A DNA stretch of 64,000 bases, from positions 1-64,000 of the IMG/VR virus record IMGVR_UViG_3300037459_000160; one strand, written 5' to 3'. Below the pieces are notes generated by a model, which had not been told where the DNA came from, searched no databases, and saw only the letters and a program-made list of their open reading frames with translations. This DNA is from a virus. Below, piece by piece: positions 31,850-39,156 of this stretch (positions within the stretch are counted from its first letter, which is position 1; every line of letters starts with the position of its first letter). A program made the translations under genes and the position numbers.

Positions 31850-32275
31850 ATGAGCGAGTTGTTGAATACGACTTTACAAGCCCAAATGTACTCAACGCGG
31901 GCATTTGATAAGGAATTGAGGGGCGGTTTTAGATTTACAGTGGACCCATACGATGGGGAAGGCGGACAAGAGGCCCGCGATTACCTCAAGAGCCTTGGCG
32001 TTTTCTTTTATCGCGATACGATGCACGGGCCGGGAATTCTCATTGAGCCCGATGATAGCGATGAAACCCCGATTTATGATCGGTCTGGATTTTTGGCGTA
32101 CAAGTGTTCGTGTCTGCTTGTGCTGGAAACGGCCGAGGTTGCCCGGTGGGACAAAACGAATCCGGCCAAGTTTCGTAAGGTGATGAAAAAATGGGGCGAT
32201 GATAGGGCGTGGACAATTTATAACAAACAAGTAACAATTGTTGAAGTAAGCGAGGTTCGCGTTGTTACGTCTTAA
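31850..32275 (+). CDS. hypothetical protein
   Basis: 141 residues, ATG 31850 after ACGGAA. Alpha/beta and soluble. No motif is recognised. Confidence 0.65.
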   Translation: MSELLNTTLQAQMYSTRAFDKELRGGFRFTVDPYDGEGGQEARDYLKSLGVFFYRDTMHGPGILIEPDDSDETPIYDRSGFLAYKCSCLLVLETAEVARWDKTNPAKFRKVMKKWGDDRAWTIYNKQVTIVEVSEVRVVTS

Positions 32276-32299
32276 CCTTTAATTTTTGAGGGGAACCCG

Positions 32300-32863
32300 A
32301 TGCGAGAGACCGATAAAGAGGCAGCCCAATACATGCGAAAGTATGGGCCCTTCAACCTCTCGGTAATTGCGAATCGCAATAAACACAAATGCGATTTTTG
32401 CCAAGACCAACCGAGCCGAATCATTAAGGCCGACGCAACTCTTAACCCCATGACCACGGGGCAGGAAATCAAAACCCTTTGGGTTTGCTTGTCGAATGAG
32501 TGCCCCGAGGCGTTGCTTGGGGATGAACAGGCAAAGCAAATAAGATTTTCCGCGTTGGCGAGCGGGGCGGGCGGCACTTTCGTACCCTCGCAAAACCTTG
32601 AGGAAATCCTTGCTACGGATGAGGGCGAGAGGCTCGTAAAGTTGCTTGAGGAGTATACCAAAGGCGACGAATTGCTAACATTGATGCGTCAAGCGTGGAA
32701 GTTTCACGAAAAGGGATTTGGTAAGGGTTGGCGGATCATGCCGAGTCTATTTCAGCAATACACGGAGCGGGAGAGTCTAACCACGAAGCAAATTAGTGTT
32801 GTACGGCGGTTCGTGAAAACGTGTCAAACTGAAGTAATCGGGCCGGCTCCCGATAACGACTAA
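32300..32863 (+). CDS. hypothetical protein with Cys-pair region
   Basis: 187 residues from ATG 32300 after TTGAGGGG. CDFCQ near residue 32 and a C-x4-C (CLSNEC) near residue 62 could bind one zinc. The C-terminal part is helical. Followed by a strong terminator. Confidence 0.65.
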   Translation: MRETDKEAAQYMRKYGPFNLSVIANRNKHKCDFCQDQPSRIIKADATLNPMTTGQEIKTLWVCLSNECPEALLGDEQAKQIRFSALASGAGGTFVPSQNLEEILATDEGERLVKLLEEYTKGDELLTLMRQAWKFHEKGFGKGWRIMPSLFQQYTERESLTTKQISVVRRFVKTCQTEVIGPAPDND

Positions 32864-32867
32864 CCCC

Positions 32868-32935
32868 CGTTGCAACAGCCCCGAGGGTGAGGCCGCCATA
32901 TCTTTGACCCCTCGGGGCGGGGCAACGAGTTTTTT
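32868..32935 (+). terminator. long Rho-independent terminator
   Basis: CGTTGC (32868-32873) and GCCCCGAGGG (32878-32887) pair with CCCTCGGGGC (32909-32918) and GCAACG (32922-32927), followed by AGTTTTTT. The next gene starts 18 bases after the T-run with no promoter visible between. Confidence 0.8.
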
Positions 32936-32952
32936 AACAAAACGGTGACCAC

Positions 32953-33282
32953 ATGAGTCAAGATAGGCATAGCACAGGAAAGTTGATTCCGATTGAGATG
33001 AATCTTGAGCGTGTCAAGCAGCTTTGTTCCAATTGGGAATATGAGTTGGATACGGAGGAAGATTGGCGAGAAGCATTGTTAGAGAACGAAGAACCGTATC
33101 GCCTCATTAACGGAAAGTGGTACAGGCTGTTTGAGTTTGATGAGTCGTTTGATACTTACTTTGAAAAAGTCAGTGTCGATGCACGCGGTACGATTACGTT
33201 CGATGCCACGTATTATGACGGCGGTTGTTGCTGGGAAGAGATAGTTGAAAGGCATTTGAAACAGTTGACTGATAGGCTCTAA
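32953..33282 (+). CDS. hypothetical acidic protein
   Basis: 109 residues from ATG 32953. Acidic, with several Trp and a DATYYDGGCCWEEIV segment near the end. No family is recognised. Codon use is less GC-rich than the neighbours. Confidence 0.6.
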   Translation: MSQDRHSTGKLIPIEMNLERVKQLCSNWEYELDTEEDWREALLENEEPYRLINGKWYRLFEFDESFDTYFEKVSVDARGTITFDATYYDGGCCWEEIVERHLKQLTDRL

Positions 33283-33302
33283 TTTTTAACGGAGTTTGAG
33301 AA

Positions 33303-33770
33303 ATGGGGAAATACAAACAATTATCCGGTAATCCGGTTGAGCTTAAGGAATTGCTCGCGAAACTCAAAGATAAGGAAGCGAAGCTTGAGGCTGATTTGGC
33401 AATTAACGATCGGCCCGAGCTTGAGAATTATATCGTTGCGGTTGTGTTGGCGATGGCTGAGGTAAAGCGGATTGATACGCTCATTACGAAATGTGAAAAG
33501 CCGAAAACACAACAAGAACGCACGCGGCTTGAGGGTTTGGTTGCTCAAATCGAATACTTTGAAACCAAGTTGGCAGCGGCCAAAATGGTACTTGCTGAAT
33601 CGGGCGGGAGAGTGGCCGAAAAGTACGTTGATCATAGGCGGCAAAGGCGGGGAGCGTTTGAGCAACTTGAGCAAGTCAAAAAGTGGGCCGAGCAAGAGTT
33701 TGGAAAAGCAAACGTAAATTTGAGCGATCTTTTGCCCTCAATTTCGGACTATTTGAAGTTGCAAGAGTGA
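33303..33770 (+). CDS. coiled-coil protein
   Basis: 155 residues from ATG 33303. Nearly all residues are in long charged helices with heptad-like Leu spacing; a coiled-coil dimer is likely. No family is recognised. Confidence 0.65.
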   Translation: MGKYKQLSGNPVELKELLAKLKDKEAKLEADLAINDRPELENYIVAVVLAMAEVKRIDTLITKCEKPKTQQERTRLEGLVAQIEYFETKLAAAKMVLAESGGRVAEKYVDHRRQRRGAFEQLEQVKKWAEQEFGKANVNLSDLLPSISDYLKLQE

Positions 33771-33783
33771 GCCCGCAAGTTGA

Positions 33784-33811
33784 TTGACTTGGCCTAAAAC
33801 CGGGTTAGAAT
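33784..33811 (+). promoter_or_regulatory. sigma70-like promoter
   Basis: TTGACT (33784-33789), 16-bp spacer including AAACCGGGT, TAGAAT (33806-33811). About 100 bases of leader separate it from the 33915 gene, with the palindromic motif at 33866 between. Confidence 0.6.
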
Positions 33812-33865
33812 GAAGCAACTCGATTGCACGAAACTATAACCATAACACGGGTACCCCGGAACCGA

Positions 33866-33881
33866 GTGAACCCGGTTTCAC
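33866..33881. promoter_or_regulatory. operator-like near-palindrome
   Basis: GTGAACCCGGTTTCAC, identical to copies at 38411, 55338 and 60814. It lies downstream of the promoter at 33784, where a bound protein could block transcription. Confidence 0.6.
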
Positions 33882-33914
33882 AAGGGTATTAAATTAAATA
33901 ACAGTAGAAAAAAA

Positions 33915-34199
33915 ATGGCATTTTTTGAATTAAATGATTGGCCTTGGTTGGTTGAGTTTGTCTTTGGGCTTTTCTTGTTGGGGGGCGTTACGCAAATCGT
34001 TAAAGTCATCGCGTTCGCGTGGATCGAAACGGTGAGAATTCAGTACGGTTTCGGTATTGACGCGGAGCCTAAAACCAAGGAAGATACCGAGGAAACCGTA
34101 ATTGAGGAAGTTGAGAGGCAAGAGGCCGACGAATTGGGGGGATACGCGGAACGGGTGGCGAATGACGATGAGGATTATCCCGAACACGTTGAGGAATAA
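33915..34199 (+). CDS. membrane protein with acidic tail
   Basis: 94 residues. One membrane segment at about 10-32, then an acidic helical cytoplasmic or periplasmic tail. It lies directly upstream of csrA. Confidence 0.6.
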   Translation: MAFFELNDWPWLVEFVFGLFLLGGVTQIVKVIAFAWIETVRIQYGFGIDAEPKTKEDTEETVIEEVERQEADELGGYAERVANDDEDYPEHVEE

Positions 34200-34237
34200 C
34201 GTAACCGGGTTTATACGCAAGGAAGGATAGAAAGAAA

Positions 34238-34492
34238 ATGTTGGTTTTATCGCGGAAAAAGAACGAAAGTGTTGTAATCGGCAACGACATTACGATTTAC
34301 GTTGTTGAAATCCGAGGCGACAAGGTGAGGCTCGGGATTGATGCCCCTAAATCGGTATCGGTGCATCGGCTGGAAGTCTACGAAGCAATACAGCGAGATG
34401 GGCAGAAAAAGAAAGCCCTCAATGTTCAAGGCATCGAGAGCGGGCGTACGCGGGCGGGTGCGGTAACAACTGATGAGGCGATGGAACGTTAA
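34238..34492 (+). CDS. csrA: CsrA carbon storage regulator
   Basis: 84 residues from ATG 34238 after GGAAGGATAG. The first 52 residues are an essentially canonical CsrA: MLVLSRKKNESVVIG, then VEIRGDKVRLGIDAP and VHRLEVYEAIQ, including Arg6 and the RLGI strand end. CsrA dimers bind GGA motifs in mRNA leaders and alter translation or stability. The 30-residue C-terminal extension is longer than usual. A phage copy could act on host or phage mRNAs; many phage leaders here contain TTTTGGAG. Confidence 0.93.
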   Translation: MLVLSRKKNESVVIGNDITIYVVEIRGDKVRLGIDAPKSVSVHRLEVYEAIQRDGQKKKALNVQGIESGRTRAGAVTTDEAMER

Positions 34493-34529
34493 ACGATAAC
34501 CCCTTTTTGATCTTTTGGAGCGTTGACCC

Positions 34530-34904
34530 ATGAATGTAAAAGAGCAATTGGCAAACTTGGGAAAAGTCGAGACGAAAGCCGAGAAGAAAGCAAAAATCGC
34601 CAAAGCCAAGGCAGCCAAAGTAGCCAAAGCAGAAGCCATGAAAGCCCCGGTAGTGGCCCCCACGCTTCCTGAGAACGCGACGGCCCCGGCAGCCGACGCG
34701 AAACCGGCCGCGAAGCCCGAGGCCGTTAAATCGGCTATCGTGCAACCTTCAAAAGAAGCGGTTGAAGCGTATACGGGTCTTGAAACTCAACCTCTAAAAC
34801 CCGAGCCGCTTAACCTCGCGGCCCAAGGAAGGCATCCCGACCGGCAAAAGAATTTGGCAACCCGAGAACGCCGAGGAAATCAACACCAAAATCCGGGCGG
34901 TTGA
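34530..34904 (+). CDS. low-complexity Lys/Ala/Pro-rich protein
   Basis: 124 residues from ATG 34530 after TTTTGGAG. Residues 12-40 are Lys/Ala repeats of histone-H1-like composition, followed by a Pro/Ala linker. Such proteins can bind DNA non-specifically. It may be related in style to the Lys/Ala-rich 34999 protein. The extreme C-terminus is Arg/Gln-rich. Confidence 0.65.
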   Translation: MNVKEQLANLGKVETKAEKKAKIAKAKAAKVAKAEAMKAPVVAPTLPENATAPAADAKPAAKPEAVKSAIVQPSKEAVEAYTGLETQPLKPEPLNLAAQGRHPDRQKNLATRERRGNQHQNPGG

Positions 34905-34918
34905 TTCTATGGTTGCCG

Positions 34919-34946
34919 TTGAATCCGGGCGGGTTTGTGATACACT
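34919..34946 (+). promoter_or_regulatory. sigma70-like promoter, weak
   Basis: TTGAAT (34919-34924), 16-bp spacer, TACACT (34941-34946), upstream of the 34999 gene. Confidence 0.45.
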
Positions 34947-34998
34947 AGACGAATGCACCTTTTAACCTTTTCACTTTAACGAAGTATGGAGTATGTAA

Positions 34999-35382
34999 AT
35001 GAGCGGAACAACCCAAACCATTGAACAACCCGCAAATGTTCCCGAGAACTTGGCCCTGGTTCAAGCCCCGGTAAGTGGGCTCCCTTCGCGGGATTCCGTT
35101 GAGTCACGTATTGCAAACCTTGAGCGAATTCGCGACGAAAAGTTAAAGCAGGCCGACGCGAAAGCCAAGGAATTGAAATTGAAAATTGATGCCGAGGCAC
35201 GCGAGGCCGTTAAGGCCGAGAAAAAGAAAGTCGATGAGGCCAGAAACGCCGAGAAAAAAGCGGCTCGTGGTGCTTTTAAGGCGGCCTCAAGCTCTTGGAA
35301 AAAGGTACTGAAATCCTTGGAAGCCGACGAAATTGCAGCGGCTCCCGAGGCCCCGGCAACCCCCGAAACCGTTACGCCCTAG
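34999..35382 (+). CDS. Lys/Ala-rich helical protein
   Basis: 127 residues from ATG 34999. Residues 35-105 form a long Lys/Glu/Ala-rich helix, probably coiled coil; both ends are Pro-rich and disordered. Followed by a strong terminator. Confidence 0.65.
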   Translation: MSGTTQTIEQPANVPENLALVQAPVSGLPSRDSVESRIANLERIRDEKLKQADAKAKELKLKIDAEAREAVKAEKKKVDEARNAEKKAARGAFKAASSSWKKVLKSLEADEIAAAPEAPATPETVTP

Positions 35383-35424
35383 CGGTCTTATCCTCCAATC
35401 CGAGACCGTGCGGGCGGCTGGAAG

Positions 35425-35458
35425 CAACGGCCGGGGTACGTCCCGGCTGTTGTTTTTT
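35425..35458 (+). terminator. strong Rho-independent terminator
   Basis: CAACGGCCGGG (35425-35435) pairs with CCCGGCTGTTG (35442-35452, one G-U), followed by T6. The next gene starts 30 bases later. Confidence 0.85.
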
Positions 35459-35487
35459 ATTGGTCCCAACTCAAAAAGGATTTTATT

Positions 35488-36426
35488 ATGCCTCATGGCG
35501 ATCCGACACAAATTGCGAACATTGCGTACAAAGGTTTCGGGCTCTTTCATATTCTCGATACGCCCGAGAAAAAAGCGTTGATGAACGCCAACATTGAGAA
35601 AATGGCGGATTTGTTTGAGGCCCTCGGCATTTCGCAAAGCGGGGCCGTTTTGGTTGGGGCCGCCAGTAACGACGCCTCGGTAAACCAAGCCAAAACATTT
35701 ATCAACCACAAGGGCGAGTTGATCTTTCAAACCGACAAAAAGAACACGGGCCAAGTTGCCGGAAATTTCAACGGTGGAGGCACGGGCAACAAACCCATCG
35801 CGTTACTGCCCGGCTTTGAGGGCGTGTCAATGGCAAATTTCCCCGTGATTGGTGGAAACGTTGAGTTGCGTACGACCGATGATGCCGACGAAAAGAAACT
35901 TGGCGTTTCCTACAATGGCATTATCGACCTTGCGGGCGACGGAAACGGCCCATTTGTGGTTATGGTAATCACAAACACGCTATCGGCGGGCGGTGGGGAT
36001 GCCCCCAATGGGGAAAGTGGGGCCTCGGCGAGTATCCACGATTTCGATATTAACCAGTATTCCGATGACGGCTCGGCCCCCGGAATGAAAAACGAATTCT
36101 TCATTGTTCTCAATCTACCCGGTACGGGAACGGGCAACGCTTCCCCCGGTGGAAATCCGAGTTGGCCCGGCAACCCCATTAACCTTGATATCTTGCTTAA
36201 CGGCGGCACAATGCCCGTTACGGGTAGGACGTTTGACCCGGCGTACCCGAACGCAAAGTTGGTTGCGTGCAATACCGAAGATTTGTTGGCCGATGATGGG
36301 GGACACCCGGCCGGGCGTTTGCTCGCGGGCTTAATGGCACAAGCCGGGGATTCCGCCAATTCGTTGCGATCGGTAACGGCCCTCACCCAATTGACGCTAA
36401 ACGGTATAAGTGCCTTGCCGACTTAA
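35488..36426 (+). CDS. glycine-rich protein, possible structural or abundant protein
   Basis: 312 residues from ATG 35488 after AAAGGA. A short helical N-terminus (about 1-55) is followed by a long beta-rich, Gly/Asn/Pro-rich region. It has no signal peptide or known motif. It is isolated between two strong terminators, as often seen for highly expressed structural or decoration proteins. It lies upstream of the packaging module, away from the capsid gene. Confidence 0.65.
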   Translation: MPHGDPTQIANIAYKGFGLFHILDTPEKKALMNANIEKMADLFEALGISQSGAVLVGAASNDASVNQAKTFINHKGELIFQTDKKNTGQVAGNFNGGGTGNKPIALLPGFEGVSMANFPVIGGNVELRTTDDADEKKLGVSYNGIIDLAGDGNGPFVVMVITNTLSAGGGDAPNGESGASASIHDFDINQYSDDGSAPGMKNEFFIVLNLPGTGTGNASPGGNPSWPGNPINLDILLNGGTMPVTGRTFDPAYPNAKLVACNTEDLLADDGGHPAGRLLAGLMAQAGDSANSLRSVTALTQLTLNGISALPT

Positions 36427-36458
36427 CCGTAAAAACTCACTCACTAGGCGTTAGGAAG

Positions 36459-36496
36459 GCCGGGCCCGGTTGGTTACAATCGGGCTCGGCTTTTTT
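36459..36496 (+). terminator. strong Rho-independent terminator
   Basis: GCCGGGCCCG (36459-36468) pairs with CGGGCTCGGC (36481-36490), followed by T6. It ends the glycine-rich protein transcript and lies 22 bases before the next start. Confidence 0.85.
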
Positions 36497-36517
36497 ACGT
36501 CCTTCTGTGGAGAAAGT

Positions 36518-36718
36518 GTGGACAGTCAATCCGGTTACCAAGCAGATTCGTCGTTTTACGTTTTCCCGAGTGGTGGACGACGATGGCATTTATGGGATGG
36601 CAAAGGTTGCGGCAGTAAATGCGGGGTGGCGGTTCTTAGTAACGTTGCTTGGAAGTGGGATAAAATACCGGTAATCCTCCAGTGCAAACGATGTCTAAAA
36701 ACGAGAGATGAAAAATGA
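36518..36718 (+). CDS. small hypothetical protein
   Basis: 66 residues from GTG 36518 after TGTGGAGAA. Contains KGCGSKCG and CKRC Cys pairs, a possible zinc site, and several Trp. Overlaps the next gene by 4 bases. Confidence 0.55.
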   Translation: MDSQSGYQADSSFYVFPSGGRRWHLWDGKGCGSKCGVAVLSNVAWKWDKIPVILQCKRCLKTRDEK

Positions 36719-36921
36719 GTGAATCTTATAGATTTGTACGAGCAATCGTCGATTGTGGTGACCTACGGTGGGAATATCAGATTGATGTTGACGGAGCACC
36801 ACAAGGCGGCATGGCTCACGATGAGGATGTGTCGGATTGGACTGAGGACGACATAAGGTCATGTACGCGGTCGATGTTGGATTGCCCGGATGACCAAGAG
36901 ATTGAGATCGTTTACGCATAG
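36715..36921 (+). CDS. small acidic hypothetical protein
   Basis: 68 residues (ATGA overlap). Acidic and beta-rich at the start. No family is recognised. Confidence 0.55.
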   Translation: MSESYRFVRAIVDCGDLRWEYQIDVDGAPQGGMAHDEDVSDWTEDDIRSCTRSMLDCPDDQEIEIVYA

Positions 36922-36937
36922 CGGGAGATAATAAAAA

Positions 36938-37336
36938 GTGGGCGTTTTCAATGATCCCAAAGTTTTGGACGCAAACAGGCGACTTGAGGAAAAGTTAACC
37001 GAGTGGGGCGGAAAGCTAAAACTCGGGTTTAACCAAACGGCGGCCGGTGATCCCTTACCCAATCCCGTTTCGTTGACAAACCTTTTTGCGAAGTTACAAA
37101 CCGATTTGTTGGATATGCGACGGGAACAAATCGTTTTGGGGGCAGCCGTGCGGCTAATGATTGAGGGCCTCGCGGGCAAGGATGCCGATGGAACGTTTGC
37201 AGCCGGAATGGCCGAGGCGATGGTTACCGACATTGATAGGCAACTTGCCAAACTTCAAGAATTGATTGTTGAGCAAAAGCAACAGGCGATGAAACCCAAA
37301 ATCAAGTTACCCCCCGGTTTTTCAGGTAGGAATTGA
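36938..37336 (+). CDS. hypothetical helical protein
   Basis: 132 residues from GTG 36938. Mainly amphipathic helix with a Gln/Lys-rich C-terminus. Overlaps the start of the SDR-like gene by one base. Confidence 0.65.
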   Translation: MGVFNDPKVLDANRRLEEKLTEWGGKLKLGFNQTAAGDPLPNPVSLTNLFAKLQTDLLDMRREQIVLGAAVRLMIEGLAGKDADGTFAAGMAEAMVTDIDRQLAKLQELIVEQKQQAMKPKIKLPPGFSGRN

Positions 37337-37881
37337 TGAGCATTCTAATAACCGGCTCGGGCGAACTCACCCAGGAGATCGTTAAGGCTCTTGACGGCCA
37401 AGAGATTTACCGGATACATCCTAAGGCCGAGAGCCCCGAGCAACTCGCCGAGCTAGGCAAATATTGGCTCGATTATGATTTGCAAGAGCCTCAACACGTT
37501 GTTTTGGCCGTGCAAGATTTGGTAGGCGTAACCCTCTCGGCGGTGATTCATGCCGGGAGCGAACCGACCCCCGTTGACTGGCGAGCTATTAACCCGTTTG
37601 ATTTGCAACGCGAGTTTATGGCGAACGTGTTTGCCCCGTTAATGCTTACCAAATGGTTGCTCGATTTTGACATTTTGCCAACCTCGGGCCGCGTTATCTT
37701 TTTCACCGATTCCAGATTTCTTGGTAGTGGTTTTCTCGCGTATTACGCGGCTAAAGGGGCGTTAGTTAAGGCGGCCGACTGTTTTTTAAGTCAATTCCCC
37801 CGTTCGTTGTCTGTTAATTTCTTGGAGATTAGGGAACCCATTGATACGGCGGCCCAAGCCGCGACGATAGTAAAAGGATAG
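37336..37881 (+). CDS. short-chain dehydrogenase/reductase-like protein
   Basis: 181 residues from ATG 37336. Rossmann features: ILITGSGELTQEI at the start, VIHAGSEP at the NAG position, NVFAPLMLTKWLL helix, GRVIFF strand and the active-site YYAAK (Y-x3-K). The core is shorter than the usual 240-250 residues and the C-terminal substrate region is missing, so it may be a reduced or repurposed SDR. Possible role in nucleotide-sugar modification. Confidence 0.65.
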   Translation: MSILITGSGELTQEIVKALDGQEIYRIHPKAESPEQLAELGKYWLDYDLQEPQHVVLAVQDLVGVTLSAVIHAGSEPTPVDWRAINPFDLQREFMANVFAPLMLTKWLLDFDILPTSGRVIFFTDSRFLGSGFLAYYAAKGALVKAADCFLSQFPRSLSVNFLEIREPIDTAAQAATIVKG

Positions 37882-37886
37882 ACCAA

Positions 37887-38105
37887 ATGAATGATGATAA
37901 GTTGGTACAAAGAGCCGTTAAGAGTCTTCAGAATTTGCATATCAATTTTAGATATGAAAGTGGCGATGACCCGCATCCGTTAGATACTTGTCTTTGGGGT
38001 CGCGTAGCCCATATATTTGGTGTTGGCTCAACCCGAGCAATTGAGATGTGTAGACGTGCCGGCGTCGATCCTGAATACAGAGAGGAACCGGATGGCGGGT
38101 TTTGA
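37887..38105 (+). CDS. small hypothetical protein
   Basis: 72 residues from ATG 37887. It has an alpha/beta look with GVGSTRAIEMCRRAGVDP. No family is recognised. Confidence 0.6.
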   Translation: MNDDKLVQRAVKSLQNLHINFRYESGDDPHPLDTCLWGRVAHIFGVGSTRAIEMCRRAGVDPEYREEPDGGF

Positions 38106-38123
38106 ACCGTAAAGGGGTTACAG

Positions 38124-38414
38124 GTGAAATTCATAGGTGTATTTCCCGCGAACCCGTTCAAAATGTTTACGGTTTCCGATAAACCTTGTGAGCAACTTGG
38201 ACCATTAGCGGCGGTGTGTTCGGTTTGGTTACATAGGCGGGGCTCTGAGATTCTAAGATGCGAAGCTGAAAACAATCGTGTTGGGGATACCCTACAAAAA
38301 GTGGATTCCTTGAATACTTGGATTAAGGCCGGTGATTATCAACCCGGCGACATTTTGGAATTTACGGGGGTAAATGAACAATCGTCTGATATTCTGTTAA
38401 TTGCATACGAGTGA
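38124..38414 (+). CDS. small hypothetical protein
   Basis: 96 residues from GTG 38124 after AAGGGG. Beta-rich with two Cys. Its stop codon lies at the edge of the palindromic motif at 38411. Confidence 0.55.
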   Translation: MKFIGVFPANPFKMFTVSDKPCEQLGPLAAVCSVWLHRRGSEILRCEAENNRVGDTLQKVDSLNTWIKAGDYQPGDILEFTGVNEQSSDILLIAYE

Positions 38415-38426
38415 ACCCGGTTTCAC
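38411..38426. promoter_or_regulatory. operator-like near-palindrome before terminase operon
   Basis: GTGAACCCGGTTTCAC, 23 bases upstream of the -35 at 38449. Its position suggests control of the packaging and head operon. Confidence 0.6.
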
Positions 38427-38448
38427 AAGCCGATTTCTGTTGAACGTA

Positions 38449-38477
38449 TTGACAATAGACGTTAAGCCCGCGATAAT
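38449..38477 (+). promoter_or_regulatory. sigma70-like promoter for morphogenesis genes
   Basis: TTGACA (38449-38454), 17-bp spacer, GATAAT (38472-38477). It lies 38 bases before the small terminase gene and probably starts the late operon. Confidence 0.65.
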
Positions 38478-38514
38478 ATGCCGGGTTTACCGTCTTTTTG
38501 CGTTGAGGGACTGT

Positions 38515-39147
38515 ATGAGCGTTCCTACATTAGCCGAGACTTTGGGGCAACTTGACCAAACGCCCCCGGCCCCGAGTACGCCCGAGGAAAAGAAACGGGC
38601 CGAACTTTCTGACCTTAACGATGAGGAAAAGCGGGCTCAAGCGTATGCGTGGAAATTGCAGGGGCAATCAACCGAAGTAATTGCCCGAGCTTTTGGGATT
38701 GATTCTCGAACGATCCGCCGATGGTTCTTACGCACCGAAAGCGATTTTCGCGAACAGTTTGAGACGCAAACGGCCGCTAACATCATGTCCGAAAGCCTCT
38801 TGTTTCTCGGAAACATTGAGGAAATGGCAATGTATGAGGCCAATCAATCGGCCGGCGATGAACAAGAATACGACTTAAAATCGAGAAAGGTTAAGACCCC
38901 CAAAGAAGTCGAGCGAAACGCCAAACACATTACGGCTAAAATGCTAGTCGTCGCCCTAAAAGCTCGCGGGATGAAACTCGATTTGCTCTTGGAAACCGGT
39001 GTTTTACCCAAAGACCCCGGCCGGCTTTATCGGACGATGGAAAAAGAGGGAAACTTTGAACAAAGTGCCCACTCAAAATCTTCTCGTACGGCTGATCAAA
39101 TCCGTGATGATATGTTAAAGCTCGCCGAAGAAACTAAGCTAGTGTAG
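38515..39147 (+). CDS. terS: small terminase subunit, putative
   Basis: 210 residues from ATG 38515 after TTGAGGGA. Residues about 38-75 form a helix-turn-helix (AQAYAWKLQGQSTEVIARAF, then DSRTIRRWF), followed by a long helical region suited to oligomerisation. Position directly before the large terminase supports a role in recognising the packaging start site. Confidence 0.7.
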   Translation: MSVPTLAETLGQLDQTPPAPSTPEEKKRAELSDLNDEEKRAQAYAWKLQGQSTEVIARAFGIDSRTIRRWFLRTESDFREQFETQTAANIMSESLLFLGNIEEMAMYEANQSAGDEQEYDLKSRKVKTPKEVERNAKHITAKMLVVALKARGMKLDLLLETGVLPKDPGRLYRTMEKEGNFEQSAHSKSSRTADQIRDDMLKLAEETKLV

Positions 39148-39156
39148 GGGCGGGAA

